Source of the DNA: Nakamurella deserti
GTDB lineage: Bacteria; Actinomycetota; Actinomycetes; Mycobacteriales; Nakamurellaceae
Length of the DNA stretch: 64,000 nt
Assembly: GCF_003260015.1 (NCBI RefSeq)
Contig: NZ_QCXS01000002.1
Span: 2,170,001-2,234,000 of the forward strand
Reading direction: 5' to 3'
In this document: one piece after another, positions 18,271 through 28,100 of the stretch
Layout of the letters: the number at the start of each line of letters is the position of its first letter
How positions within the stretch are numbered: position 1 is the first letter of the stretch
Made by a program: the position numbers and the translations under genes
Notes under the pieces: generated by a model
What the model was told of the DNA's origin: nothing
Databases searched by the model: none
What the model saw: only the letters and a program-made list of their open reading frames with translations

Positions 18271-18726
18271 ATGACCGTCGACGACATCGCCGCCTGGGTC
18301 GAGGGGCTCGGCGGCGTGCTCACCCTCCGCCCGGCGCCGGGTGACGGCTCCCCCGCACTCGCCCACGGCGATCTGTTCTTCTACTGGGCGCCGGACGGGG
18401 TGCTGCCACCCGGGCAGCCGTTCGCGACGGTCGTCACCAAGGACTATCCCGGCGAACCGTCGTCAGGGCTCGACCGGCCCGGCGCCTTCCGCGTCAACGT
18501 CGCGGCCGGGTCGGAGGAGTTCCGCCGCCGCACCGGGGTGGCGCCCCACGACGCGACCCCGGGCGCGACACCCGACGACGAGGTCGTGGCCCATCCCGTC
18601 TACGCCGCCCTCGGGTGGCTGTGCGTGGTCAACCCCGGCGAGCGCGCGGCCGCCGACCTCCGTGACCTGCTGACCGCCGCCCACGGGCTGGCCCGCGGCC
18701 GCCGGGAGCGCCGTCAGGAGATCTGA
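18271..18726 (+). CDS. DUF6194-like protein
   Basis: A 151-residue soluble protein resembling the DUF6194 family of actinobacteria. The pattern is GDLFFYWAPDG, PFATVVTKDYPGEPSSGLDR, PGAFRVNVAAG and VVAHPVYAALGWLCVVNPGE. No function is established. It follows the GntR gene by 43 bases on the same strand. Its last 13 bases overlap the 3' end of the phosphofructokinase gene on the other strand. The family call is from memory of the pattern, not from a search. Confidence 0.7.
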   Translation: MTVDDIAAWVEGLGGVLTLRPAPGDGSPALAHGDLFFYWAPDGVLPPGQPFATVVTKDYPGEPSSGLDRPGAFRVNVAAGSEEFRRRTGVAPHDATPGATPDDEVVAHPVYAALGWLCVVNPGERAAADLRDLLTAAHGLARGRRERRQEI

Positions 18727-21029
18727 GCGGCCGGTGCGGTCCGGTCCCGGTGCGAGTACGTGCCGGACGGCGCCGCGGCGATCTCCTCCGCGTCGGCCTC
18801 CAATGTCGGCACCTCGAGCCGGGCGGCCAGGGTCTCCAGGATGATGCCGAGCTCCTCCCACCACTGCTCGGTGGGCCGGCGGAACTCCCAGTCGGCGAGG
18901 TCCTCGGACTGCCGCAGCGAGATGGTCTTCACCCGCCCCTCGTTGAGCCCGATGACCGCGCTCTGACTCCTCCCCTCGGAGATCTGCTTGCTCAGGTAGT
19001 CGATGCTGTGCGAGGCCAGCCGGGTCGCCAGGATGCGGTCGAACGGGGTCGGGTTGCCGCCCTGCTGGATGTGTCCGAGCACGACCTCGCGGGCGTCGAA
19101 CATGCCCTCGCTCTCCTGCTCGAAGACCCGGCACAGGAAGTCCGTCGAGTACATCGTCGAGGCTTTCTCGTTGCGCACCGCGAGGAAGAGCCGCTGCCCG
19201 ATCTTGAACGAGGCGACCATCCGGTCCACGTCCTCGGCGAGCTGCTTGAGGGTGATGCCCTCCTCGTGCAGGTACACCCGGACCGCGCCGCCGGAGAGGC
19301 CGCCCATCGTCGCGAGGTAGCCGCAGTAGCCACCCATGACCTCGATGACGAAGCACCGCTTCGCCGCGGTGCCGGTCTGGCGGATCCGGTCGATGGAATC
19401 CACGATGAGGTTCAGGGCGGTGTCGGCACCCACCGACAGCTCGCTGTTGGGGATGTTGTTGTCGATGGTCGCGGGCAGCACGATCATCGGGATCTGGAAC
19501 GCCGGGTAACGCTCGCGCTCGTTGTGCATCTGGTGGACGGCGTTGAACGCGTCCCAGCCGCCGATGATGAGCAGCGCGTCCAGCCCGTGCCGCTCGATGC
19601 CGCGGCCGATGGCGTAGAGGTCCTTGACCGTGGGCACCCGCCGGCTGATCCCCAGCTCGGTGCCGCCGAGACCGGTCCAGCCCTCGACGTCACCCCACTG
19701 CAGGTCCTTGACGTCGCCGTCGATGAGCCCCTGCAGGCTGCCGTGGATGCCGACCATCGTGTGTCCGCGGTCCAGCCCCAGCCGTACCGCGGCCCGCGCC
19801 GCGGCGTTCATCCCGGGTGCCAGCCCACCGACGTTGACGATGCCGATCCGGCTGGGATGCCGGGGCGGCCGGACGCTGGGCAACGCGTGCGCCATCGCCT
19901 CGAAGATGCCGAACATCTCCTGGTAGCTGCTGCCGCGCAGCGCCATCGCGCCGGTGAAGTCCTTCGCGGCGATCCGCTTGGGGACCTCCCGGGTCTGGGC
20001 GACGCACTCCACCAGCGGGGCCTTCGCCACCCGGTTGTAGCGGATGCCGATGAGCTGCGGCACGCTCTCCGGCGTGGCGGCGAGGACCTCCTCGACGGCG
20101 TGGTACCCCAGGATCGAGGGCATCGACCGGTCGTAGGCGCTCGGGGCGCCGCCGCGCTGGACGTGTCCGAGGATCGTCACCCGGGTGTCCTCGCCCAGCC
20201 GCTCCTCCAGCACCGACCGCACGTGGTCGCTGGTGATGGGGTTGCCGTCGGTGTCGATGGCCCCCTCGGCCACCACGACGATGCTGTTGCGGCGGCCCGC
20301 CGAGCGGCCGGTCCGCAGCAGCTCGCACATGTGCTCCTCCCAGCCCGGGAAGGCGGGGTTCTCCGGGATGAGCACGTAGTCGGCGCCGCCGGCGATGGCG
20401 CTCATGAGGGCGAGGTAGCCACAGTGGCGGCCCATGACCTCGATGACGAAGCTGCGCTGATGGCTGGCCGCGGTGCTCGCCACCGCGTCGATCGCCTCGA
20501 CGATCCGGTGCAGGGCGGAGTCCGCGCCGATGGTCATGTCGGTGCCGACCATGTCGTTGTCGATGGAGCCGACCAGGCCGGCGATCATCAGCGCCGGGTG
20601 CCGGGCGGCATCGTCGGCGGTGATGGAGCCGTCCGCGACGAGCTCGGCCAGCAGGGACGCCCACTCCGACCGCAGCAGGTCGGCGCCGGTGAGGCTGCCG
20701 TCGCCGCCGATGACGATCAGCTTGTCGATGCCGTGGGACAGCAGGTTGCGCACCGCCTTGCGGCGGCCGTCCCGTTCGCGGAACTCCAGCGAGCGGGCCG
20801 TCCCGATCGTGGTGCCACCGTGCTGCAGGATGCCGCTGACGTCGTCCCAGTCCACGGCGCGGATGAGATCACCGCCCACCACGAGGCCCTGGTAACCCTC
20901 GTACACGGCGTAGATCTCCGCACCCCGGTTGAGTGCGGTCCGCACCACCGCCCGCACGGCCGGGTTCATGCCCTGCGCATCGCCCCCACTGGTGAGGACG
21001 GCCAGCCGGGGCACCACGGTTGTCGACAT
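18714..21029 (-). CDS. Eukaryote-type double-domain 6-phosphofructokinase
   Basis: A 771-residue tandem phosphofructokinase, more than twice the length of bacterial PfkA (about 320). The N-terminal half (about 1-390) has an intact active site: LTSGGDAQGMN (12-22), IGGDGSLTGA (107-116), GSIDNDMVGTDMTIGAD (154-170) with the catalytic Asp, EVMGRHCGYLAL and LGHVQRGG. The C-terminal half (about 393-771) repeats the fold, but GGDGS is replaced by GGWDA (490-494) and the IDND motif by TIDNN (521-525), so it is probably regulatory, as in animal and fungal PFK. Landmarks IETMGGYCGYLAT-like and LGHIQQGGNPTPFDR-type sequences match the eukaryotic C-half. It lies downstream of mtlD, the source of fructose 6-phosphate. 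Confidence 0.92.
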   Translation of the reverse strand: MSTTVVPRLAVLTSGGDAQGMNPAVRAVVRTALNRGAEIYAVYEGYQGLVVGGDLIRAVDWDDVSGILQHGGTTIGTARSLEFRERDGRRKAVRNLLSHGIDKLIVIGGDGSLTGADLLRSEWASLLAELVADGSITADDAARHPALMIAGLVGSIDNDMVGTDMTIGADSALHRIVEAIDAVASTAASHQRSFVIEVMGRHCGYLALMSAIAGGADYVLIPENPAFPGWEEHMCELLRTGRSAGRRNSIVVVAEGAIDTDGNPITSDHVRSVLEERLGEDTRVTILGHVQRGGAPSAYDRSMPSILGYHAVEEVLAATPESVPQLIGIRYNRVAKAPLVECVAQTREVPKRIAAKDFTGAMALRGSSYQEMFGIFEAMAHALPSVRPPRHPSRIGIVNVGGLAPGMNAAARAAVRLGLDRGHTMVGIHGSLQGLIDGDVKDLQWGDVEGWTGLGGTELGISRRVPTVKDLYAIGRGIERHGLDALLIIGGWDAFNAVHQMHNERERYPAFQIPMIVLPATIDNNIPNSELSVGADTALNLIVDSIDRIRQTGTAAKRCFVIEVMGGYCGYLATMGGLSGGAVRVYLHEEGITLKQLAEDVDRMVASFKIGQRLFLAVRNEKASTMYSTDFLCRVFEQESEGMFDAREVVLGHIQQGGNPTPFDRILATRLASHSIDYLSKQISEGRSQSAVIGLNEGRVKTISLRQSEDLADWEFRRPTEQWWEELGIILETLAARLEVPTLEADAEEIAAAPSGTYSHRDRTAPAAQIS

Positions 21030-21111
21030 TCGGCTCCCACCATCATGTGCGGCCTGTACGGCCGCAGGGGAATCGTAAGGTGCGACGCGGCCCGGCCCGT
21101 CCAGCACCTCG

Positions 21112-21148
21112 GCCCGTCCCCCGGCGGCGTACGCCGGGGGGGACGGGC
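21112..21148 (-). terminator. Terminator hairpin downstream of mtlD
   Basis: Arms 21112-21126 and 21132-21148 pair over 15 bases with a two-base bulge in a run of G. It lies 12 bases after the mtlD stop and should separate the mtl genes from the phosphofructokinase gene. Confidence 0.65.
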
Positions 21149-21159
21149 GCGGGGTGCGG

Positions 21160-22317
21160 TCAGCCCGTGGTGCGGGCCGTCACCAGGTCGACCACGTCGT
21201 CGTACAGCGGGTGGCCCGGTTCCAGCCCGGTGATGCGGGTGGCCGCCTCGTCGGGACCGTGGGTGGCCAGGATCTCGGCGAGCTCGACGCTCTCCGGATC
21301 CGCCGGCACGTCGAAGCGCAGCGCCGCCGCCACCGTCTTCAACAGGAACTCCGGGTGCTGACCCCGCTCGGCCAGCTCGGCGGCCGGCCCGATGAGCCGC
21401 TCGTGGCGCGACAGTTTGCGCAGCGGCTGCCGCCCCACCCGGTCGACCGTGTCCGGCAGGTACGGGTTCTCGAAGCGGGTGAGGATCTTCTCGAGGTAGG
21501 CCTGCTGGACCTCCGGCGGGAAGTCGTGCTTGGCCACCAGCAGCGCCTTGGTCTCGGCCAGCACCCCCTCCACCAGGCCCCGCACCTCCGGGTCGGCGAG
21601 CGCGTCGCTGAGCTTGGAGATGCCCTTGACGTAGCCGTGGTAGGCCGTGCTGGCGTGCCCGGTGTTGACGGTGAACAGCTTGCGTTCGATGTAGGGCGCC
21701 AGGTCGTCGACCCAGGTGGCGTCCGGGATGACCGGCGCCTGACCCGCGGGAAGTGCTGCGAACGGCGGCTTCTCGATCGCCCACTCGAAGTAGGTCTCGA
21801 CCGTGACGTCCAGACCGGCGTCGGCCGCCTGCGCCGGCACGATCCGGTCGACCGCGGTGTTGGCGAAGACGGCCTTGGCCGACACCGTCTCCCAGTCGTC
21901 GGCGTGCTTGCGGATCTCGGCGACCAGCACGTCGGTGGCGTTGATGGCGTTCTCGCACGCCATCACGGTGAGCGGCTTCTCCGAGGTGCGGGCATGCAGG
22001 CCGGCGGCGATCACCGGGGCCACGAACCGCAGCACCGTCGGGCCGACGGCGGTGGTCACGATGTCGGCCGCGGCGATCTCGGCGATGACGTCCGCCTCGT
22101 GGGTACGGCTGTTGATCGCGCGGTAGCCGTCGACGGTCTCGTCGTGCGGCTCGTGCCCGACCGCCTTGACCACGTAGCTCGGCGTGTGCGCCAGCGCGTC
22201 GATGAGGGTGTCGGCGACGTCGGCGAAGACGACCTCGTAGCCGGCCCGGTGCAGGATCAGCCCCACGAACCCGCGGCCGATGTTGCCGGCCCCGAAGTGG
22301 ACGGCGGTGCCGCTCAT
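21160..22317 (-). CDS. mtlD: Mannitol-1-phosphate 5-dehydrogenase
   Basis: A 385-residue polyol dehydrogenase that oxidises mannitol 1-phosphate to fructose 6-phosphate with NAD. The N-terminal Rossmann motif is HFGAGNIGRGFVGL. The active-site segment YIERKLFTVNTGHASTAYHG contains the catalytic Lys and the N-x3-H pair of the long-chain mannitol dehydrogenase family. Length matches E. coli MtlD (about 382). The ATG at 22317 overlaps the mtlF stop (ATGA), so the two are translationally coupled. Its product feeds the phosphofructokinase encoded just downstream. Confidence 0.95.
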   Translation of the reverse strand: MSGTAVHFGAGNIGRGFVGLILHRAGYEVVFADVADTLIDALAHTPSYVVKAVGHEPHDETVDGYRAINSRTHEADVIAEIAAADIVTTAVGPTVLRFVAPVIAAGLHARTSEKPLTVMACENAINATDVLVAEIRKHADDWETVSAKAVFANTAVDRIVPAQAADAGLDVTVETYFEWAIEKPPFAALPAGQAPVIPDATWVDDLAPYIERKLFTVNTGHASTAYHGYVKGISKLSDALADPEVRGLVEGVLAETKALLVAKHDFPPEVQQAYLEKILTRFENPYLPDTVDRVGRQPLRKLSRHERLIGPAAELAERGQHPEFLLKTVAAALRFDVPADPESVELAEILATHGPDEAATRITGLEPGHPLYDDVVDLVTARTTG

Positions 22318-22754
22318 GCCTCGTTCACCGCGTTGAGCTTGGCGAAGACCTCCTCGGCCGAGCCGGCGGCGATCAGCTCGTTCACCTCGTCCTCGTCGGA
22401 GAAGATGATGGCGATCTTGGACAGGATCTCCAGGTGGCCGCCGTCCTTGCCGGCGATGCCGACGACGAAGCGGGCCTGCCCCTTGCCGCCCCAGTCGATC
22501 GGCGGGTCGTAGCGCACCACCGACAGCGCCGACTCGAGGATGGCGTCCTTGGCCTCGTTGGTGCCGTGCGGGATCGCGAGCGAGTTGCCCATGAACGTCG
22601 AGACGGACTTCTCCCGCTCGAACATCGCGTCGATGTAGGCCGGGGTGACGGCGCCGGCGTCGACCAGGATCTGGCCCGCCTCGCGGATCGCCTCCTCCTG
22701 GGTGGTGGCCGTGCCCGGCACCTTCACCTGCGACAGCGTCAGAATCTCGGTCAT
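22314..22754 (-). CDS. mtlF: PTS mannitol-type enzyme IIA
   Basis: A 146-residue EIIA of the fructose-mannitol family, which carries phosphate from HPr to the EIIB domain of MtlA. The phosphorylated residue is His63 in SLAIPHGTNEAKD, followed by VVRYDPPIDWGG and GIAGKDGGHLEILSKIA. An AGGAGGAG ribosome site precedes the ATG. It is 207 bases downstream of mtlA, with a strong hairpin in between, and is coupled to mtlD. HPr and enzyme I are not in the window. Confidence 0.94.
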   Translation of the reverse strand: MTEILTLSQVKVPGTATTQEEAIREAGQILVDAGAVTPAYIDAMFEREKSVSTFMGNSLAIPHGTNEAKDAILESALSVVRYDPPIDWGGKGQARFVVGIAGKDGGHLEILSKIAIIFSDEDEVNELIAAGSAEEVFAKLNAVNEA

Positions 22755-22857
22755 CCGGCGATCTCCTCCTGATATCGGTGGCGCCCGGCGGCAACGGCGC
22801 GGTACGCCGTCGCCGCCAGGCGTGTGCTCGTCATGTACCCGGGCGGCCGGGCCCGGA

Positions 22858-22900
22858 CACGACTGTGGGGGGACGCTACGCCGCGTCCCCCCACCTCGTG
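22858..22900 (-). terminator. Intercistronic hairpin between mtlA and mtlF
   Basis: A perfect 12-bp stem (22865-22876 with 22883-22894) with a 6-base loop, lengthened outward by five more pairs (22858-22862 with 2296-type positions 22896-22900). As the genes are in the same orientation, it may be an attenuator or an RNA-processing site that lowers mtlFD relative to mtlA or protects the mtlA 3' end. Confidence 0.6.
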
Positions 22901-22961
22901 CGGCCGGGAGCGTCGGTGCTCACGGCCACGGTGTGCGACCGGCTGATGCCGGCCCGCCTGC

Positions 22962-24533
22962 CTACTGGCCGCGACTCCGTCGGACCTCGTCGACGACCTG
23001 GTCGTACTTCGGGCTGTTCATGAAGTTGTCCACCGAGACGTGCTCGGCACTCGGGGCCATCCCCCGGGCGCGCTGCGTCAGGTCCTGGTGGGTCACGATC
23101 AGATCGATGTTGTCCTCGAGGTTGGCGATGGCGACGTTGGTCACCGACACGTCGGTGATGCCCGCCTTCTTGATCTTGTTGCGCAGCACCGAGGCGCCCA
23201 TCGCGCTGGAACCCATGCCGGCGTCGCAGGCGAAGACGATGGTGTTGATCGGCCGGGTGCGGACATTCCCCGCACCCGTCGTGGTGTCGATGTGGTCGCT
23301 GGCCGCGGTCGCCGGGCTGACGTTCGCCGCGGCTCCCTGGGCGGCCAGGGCGCCGGCGACCGAGCTCTTCTTGCCCTTCATCGACTCCATGGAGGCGGTC
23401 GCCGCGGCGAGGTCGTCCTCGCCGGTGTCCTTGCTGGTCTTCAGGATCACCGAGGCGATGAGGAACGACACACCGGCCGCGATCAGCACCGACAGGATGA
23501 CCCCGACGTAGGAGTCACTGGCGGTCTGGGCGAGGACGGCGATGATCGAGCCGGGGGCGGCCGGGGCACGCAGGCCGGCGCCGGTCACCACCAGGGTCAG
23601 GATGCCGGCGGCGCCACCGCCGATGGCGGCGAGCAGCAGGATCGGCTTCATCAGCACGTACGGGAAGTAGATCTCGTGGATGCCACCGAAGAAGTGGATG
23701 ATGACCGCGCCGGGGGCGGTGCTCCTGGCCATGCCGCGGCCGAAGATGCAGTAGGCGAGCAGGATGCCGAGGCCCGGGCCGGGGTTGGCCTCGAGCAGGA
23801 ACAGGATCGACTTGCCGGTCTCCTCCGACTGCTGCACGCCGAGCGGCGTCAGCACGCCGTGGTTGAGCGCGTTGTTGAGGAACAGCACCTTGGCCGGCTC
23901 GATGATGATGCTGGCCAGCGGCAGCAGGCTGTTGTCGACGAGGAAGTCGACACCCTTCTCGAACAGGTTGGACAGGCCGGTGATGATCGGGCCGAAGGCG
24001 AAGTAGCCGGCGACCGCCAGGATGAGACCGAGGATGCCGGCCGAGAAGTTGTTGACCAGCATCTCGAAGCCGGGCTTGATCTTGCCGTCCCAGATCTTGT
24101 CGACCTGCTTCATGACCCAGGCCGCGAGCGGACCCATGATCATCGCGCCGAGGAACATCGGCTGGCCGGTGCTGACGATGACGCCCATGGTGGCGATCAC
24201 ACCCACCACACCGCCGCGGACGTTGTAGATCATCCGGCCGCCCTGGTTGGCGATGAGCAGCGGGAGCATGTACATGATCATCGGGCCGACGAGGCCCGTG
24301 TAACTCTGTCCGACCAGCTCGCCGGCGTCGTTCTGGATGAGCGGCTTGTCGGGGTCGACGCCCCACCCGCCGAGCTTCGCGACCGGGGTCCAGCCCTTCT
24401 CGATGAACAGCGCGGTGATGAAACCCCAGGCGATGAACGCCGCGATGTTCGGCATGATCATGCCGGACAGGAAGGTGCCGAACTTCTGGACGGCGACTCT
24501 CGTCCCGCCCTTCGAAGTGGTGGCTGTGGTCAT
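22962..24533 (-). CDS. mtlA: PTS mannitol-specific enzyme IICB
   Basis: A 523-residue mannitol permease. Residues 1 to about 345 form the EIIC membrane domain, with the signature HFFGGIHEIYFPYVLM. After a linker rich in Ala, Ser and Thr, the EIIB domain (about 428-523) has the phosphorylated Cys436 in FACDAGMGSSAMGAS. It imports and phosphorylates mannitol to mannitol 1-phosphate. No EIIA domain is attached; that function is supplied by mtlF downstream. The ATG at 24533 was chosen because upstream sequence in frame is not hydrophobic and overlaps the promoter region. Confidence 0.95.
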   Translation of the reverse strand: MTTATTSKGGTRVAVQKFGTFLSGMIMPNIAAFIAWGFITALFIEKGWTPVAKLGGWGVDPDKPLIQNDAGELVGQSYTGLVGPMIMYMLPLLIANQGGRMIYNVRGGVVGVIATMGVIVSTGQPMFLGAMIMGPLAAWVMKQVDKIWDGKIKPGFEMLVNNFSAGILGLILAVAGYFAFGPIITGLSNLFEKGVDFLVDNSLLPLASIIIEPAKVLFLNNALNHGVLTPLGVQQSEETGKSILFLLEANPGPGLGILLAYCIFGRGMARSTAPGAVIIHFFGGIHEIYFPYVLMKPILLLAAIGGGAAGILTLVVTGAGLRAPAAPGSIIAVLAQTASDSYVGVILSVLIAAGVSFLIASVILKTSKDTGEDDLAAATASMESMKGKKSSVAGALAAQGAAANVSPATAASDHIDTTTGAGNVRTRPINTIVFACDAGMGSSAMGASVLRNKIKKAGITDVSVTNVAIANLEDNIDLIVTHQDLTQRARGMAPSAEHVSVDNFMNSPKYDQVVDEVRRSRGQ

Positions 24534-25147
24534 GGAACGGCCTTTCAAACGATGTGCAGACGGTGAGAGCCCCGCGGGAGTTACGCGTGTGGCGCCTGTC
24601 ACGATAAACCTCATGCGGGTGAAAGCAAGCTGCCGCACCCGTTCAAGATCAACTGCGGCCGATTCGTCATCTGCGCACGGGCTTTCGACGGGAGCGCGCA
24701 CCCGGTGGCAACGCGGACGCCGGCCGTCACCCGAACGATCGGCAGCGCCGTGCGGCGACGGCGGCCGCACGGTCTCCTGATGCAGGCGCACCTCCGTGTG
24801 TCGCCGCCGACCTCGGGGCCGCGGGACTGCGTGCGGGCCGGCGCCGTCGCGTCGAACTGACACTCCGGCCCCCGCTGGCGCCACCGGGCGGGCTGCTGCG
24901 AGCCGGCCCGGGGACATGTGGACAGGTCCGCCGGGTCGGACCGCAGTGCCGTCACTGTGTCCCGGTGGAACTCCGTACGGCGAACTCCCCCGGGCCTCGG
25001 CGACCCCGGACGCGATCGACCGGACCCGGCGGCGGGCGCCACCTCGCCGCGGTGCACGGTGCGTGGTGCGGCGCGGGCGCCCACGCCGACCGCCCGGACG
25101 GGCGAGCCGTCACCCCCGGGAACGCGGCCCTCCCCCGGGAACGCCGA
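24534..25147 (-). other. Gene-free spacer upstream of mtlA with candidate promoter
   Basis: No gene is supported between mtlA and the rpoC terminator. On the minus strand TTGCTT (24623-24628) and TATCGT (24601-24606), spaced by 16 bases, form a fair promoter about 70 bases before mtlA. No mannitol regulator gene lies nearby. The remaining 500 bases hold only arginine/proline-rich frames of no recognisable family. Confidence 0.35.
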
Positions 25148-25178
25148 AGGCCGGCCCCCTGGAGCAGGGGGCCGGCCT
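25148..25178 (-). terminator. Terminator hairpin downstream of rpoC
   Basis: A perfect 13-bp stem (25148-25160 with 25166-25178, AGGCCGGCCCCCT and its complement) with loop GGAGC, 20 bases past the rpoC stop. It should end the rpoBC transcript. Confidence 0.8.
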
Positions 25179-25198
25179 CGGTGAACTGCGGACTGCGA

Positions 25199-28100
25199 CT
25201 ACCGGTAGTCGCGACCCAGGTCGAAGTCGTCCAGCGGCACGGCGGCACCACTGGAAGCCCCGAACGAATCGGCCGAGTAGTACGTGTCGTCGAAGTTCGG
25301 CAGCGAGTACGCGGCCGCACGGGCTTCCTCGGTCGGCTGCACCGTCAGGTTGCGGTAGCGGTTGATACCGGTACCGGCCGGGATGAGCTTTCCGATGATG
25401 ACGTTCTCCTTCAACCCCACGAGCTTGTCGCTCTTGGCGTTGATGGCCGCGTCGGTGAGCACCTTGGTGGTCTCCTGGAAGGAGGCCGCCGACAGCCACG
25501 AGTCGGTCGCGAGCGACGCCTTCGTGATGCCCATCAGCGCGGGACGGCCGGCCGCGGCCTCGAGGCCCTCGGCGAGCATCCGCCGGTTCTGGGTCTCGAA
25601 CTCGCGACGCTCGACGACGGCTCCGGGCAGGAACTCCGTCGAACCGGAGTCGATGATCGTCACGCGGCGCAGCATCTGCCGGATGATGACCTCGATGTGC
25701 TTGTCGTGGATCGACACGCCCTGCGAGCGGTACACCTCCTGGACCTCACGGACCAGGTGGAGCTGCACGGCACGCGGGCCCATGACGCGGAGCACCTCGT
25801 GCGGGTCGACGTTGCCCTCCAGCAGCTGCTGGCCGACCGCGACCGCGTCGCCGTCGGTGAGCAACCGCTCGCTGCCGTCGACCACCGTGGTGGCCAACCG
25901 CTGCGACTTGGGCAGCTTGTCGTACTCGACCTCTTCGCTTCCGTCGTCCGGGATGATCGTGATCTTGAGGAACTTGTCGCTCTCCTCGATCCGGATCCGT
26001 CCGGCGGCGTCGGCGATCGGCGCACGGCCCTTCGGGATACGGGCCTCGAACAGCTCCTGCACACGCGGCAGACCCTGGGTGATGTCCGACGAACCCGACG
26101 CACCACCGGTGTGGAAGGTACGCATGGTCAGCTGGGTACCCGGCTCACCGATGGACTGGGCCGCGACGATGCCGACGGCCTCGCCCACGTCGACCCGGTT
26201 GCCGGTGGCCAACGAACGGCCGTAGCAGGTCGCACAGGTCCCGATCAGGGTCTCGCAGGTCAGCACCGAACGGATCTTCACCGAGGTGGCGCCGGCCGCG
26301 ATGGCCGCCTCCACGTGCTCGTCCCGCATGTCGGTGCCACGGGCCACGACCACGTTGCCGTCGGAATCGACGACGTCGGTGGCCAGGACACGCGCGACCA
26401 CGGAGGTCTCGGTGAACTCGTCCTTGACCAGCGCCCCGCCGGCGCCGCGGTGGGCGATCGGCAGCTCGGCGCCACGCTCGGTGCCGCAGTCGGTGTCGCG
26501 GACGATGACGTCCTGCGACACGTCGACCAGACGACGCGTCAGGTAGCCCGACTCCGCCGTACGCAGCGCGGTGTCGGCCAGACCCTTACGGGCGGAGTGG
26601 GTGTTGATGAAGTACTCCAGCACCGACAGACCCTCACGGAAGGAGGACCGGATCGGACGCGGGATCTCCTCGCCGCGCGAGTTGGCCACGACTCCCTTCA
26701 TGCCGGCCAGCGACCGGACCTGGATCCAGTTACCGGCGGCACCGGCCGCGACCAGCGTGTAGACCGGGTTGTCCTTCGGGTAGGCGCCCGGGATGGCCGC
26801 CTCGATCTCCTTGGTGGCCTGCTCCCAGATGCGCACGAGGTCCTCGTTGCGCTCGGAGTGCGAGAGGTTACCGCGCTGGTACGCGGTCTCCACCTTGTCC
26901 GCCTGGGCGTCGAACTTGGCCAGGATCTCGGCCTTCTGCGGGGGGATGATGACGTCGCCGATGGCGATGGTCATCCCCGAGCGGGTGGCCCAGTGGAAGC
27001 CGGCTTCCTTCAGCGCGTCCAGGGTCTTGGCGACCAGGGACATCGGGTAGCGCTCGGCCAGATCGTTGACGATCACACCCTGGCGCTTCTTCGGCATCTC
27101 CTCGTTGACGAACGGGTAGTCCGCCGGCAGGAGCTCGTTGAAGATGACGCGGCCGAGGGTGGTGTGCGCCACCCACGGATCGCCCGCCGTCCAGCCCTCG
27201 CCCAGCGACTCGACGCTGACCTCGGGACCGGGGACCACACCGGTGAGCCGGATGTGGATCGGGGTGCGGACGCTGATGATCTTCGCGTCCAGCGCCATGG
27301 TGGCCTCGGCGACCGACGAGTACGTGCGCAGCTGGCCGCGGGCCTCGTCGACCTCACCGGCCATGCCGTGCTCGTTACCGCGCGCGTTCTCGTCCCAGCC
27401 GCACAGGTAGTACAGACCGGTCACGAGGTCCAGCGACGGCATGGCGAGCGGCTTGCCCGATGCCGGCGACAGGATGTTGTTGCTCGAGAGCATCAGCACG
27501 CGGGCCTCGGACTGCGCCTCGGCCGACAGCGGCAGGTGGACCGCCATCTGGTCACCGTCGAAGTCGGCGTTGAACGCGGCACAGACCAGCGGGTGCAGCT
27601 GGATGGCCTTGCCCTCGACCAGCATCGGCTCGAAGGCCTGGATGCCGAGGCGGTGCAGCGTGGGCGCGCGGTTCAGCAGCACGGGGTGCTGGGAGATGAC
27701 CTCTTCGAGGACGTCCCACACCTGCGAGCGCTGACGCTCGACCATCCGCTTGGCGGACTTGATGTTCTGCGCGTGGTTGAGGTCGACCAGGCGCTTCATC
27801 ACGAACGGCTTGAACAGTTCCAGCGCCATCAGCTTGGGCAGACCGCACTGGTGCAGCTTCAGCTGCGGGCCGACGACGATGACCGAACGGCCCGAGTAGT
27901 CGACGCGCTTGCCGAGCAGGTTCTGACGGAACCGGCCCTGCTTGCCCTTGAGCAGGTCCGACAGGGACTTCAACGGCCGGTTGCCCGGGCCGGTGACGGG
28001 ACGACCACGACGGCCGTTGTCGAACAGCGCGTCGACGGCCTCCTGGAGCATCCGCTTCTCGTTGTTGACGATGATCTCGGGCGCGCCGAGGTCCAGCAGT

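Noticed and set aside
22962-24917. Longer mtlA start near 24917
   Set aside because: The extra 128 residues are not hydrophobic, contain no motif, and would include the likely promoter; normal MtlA starts directly before the first membrane segment.
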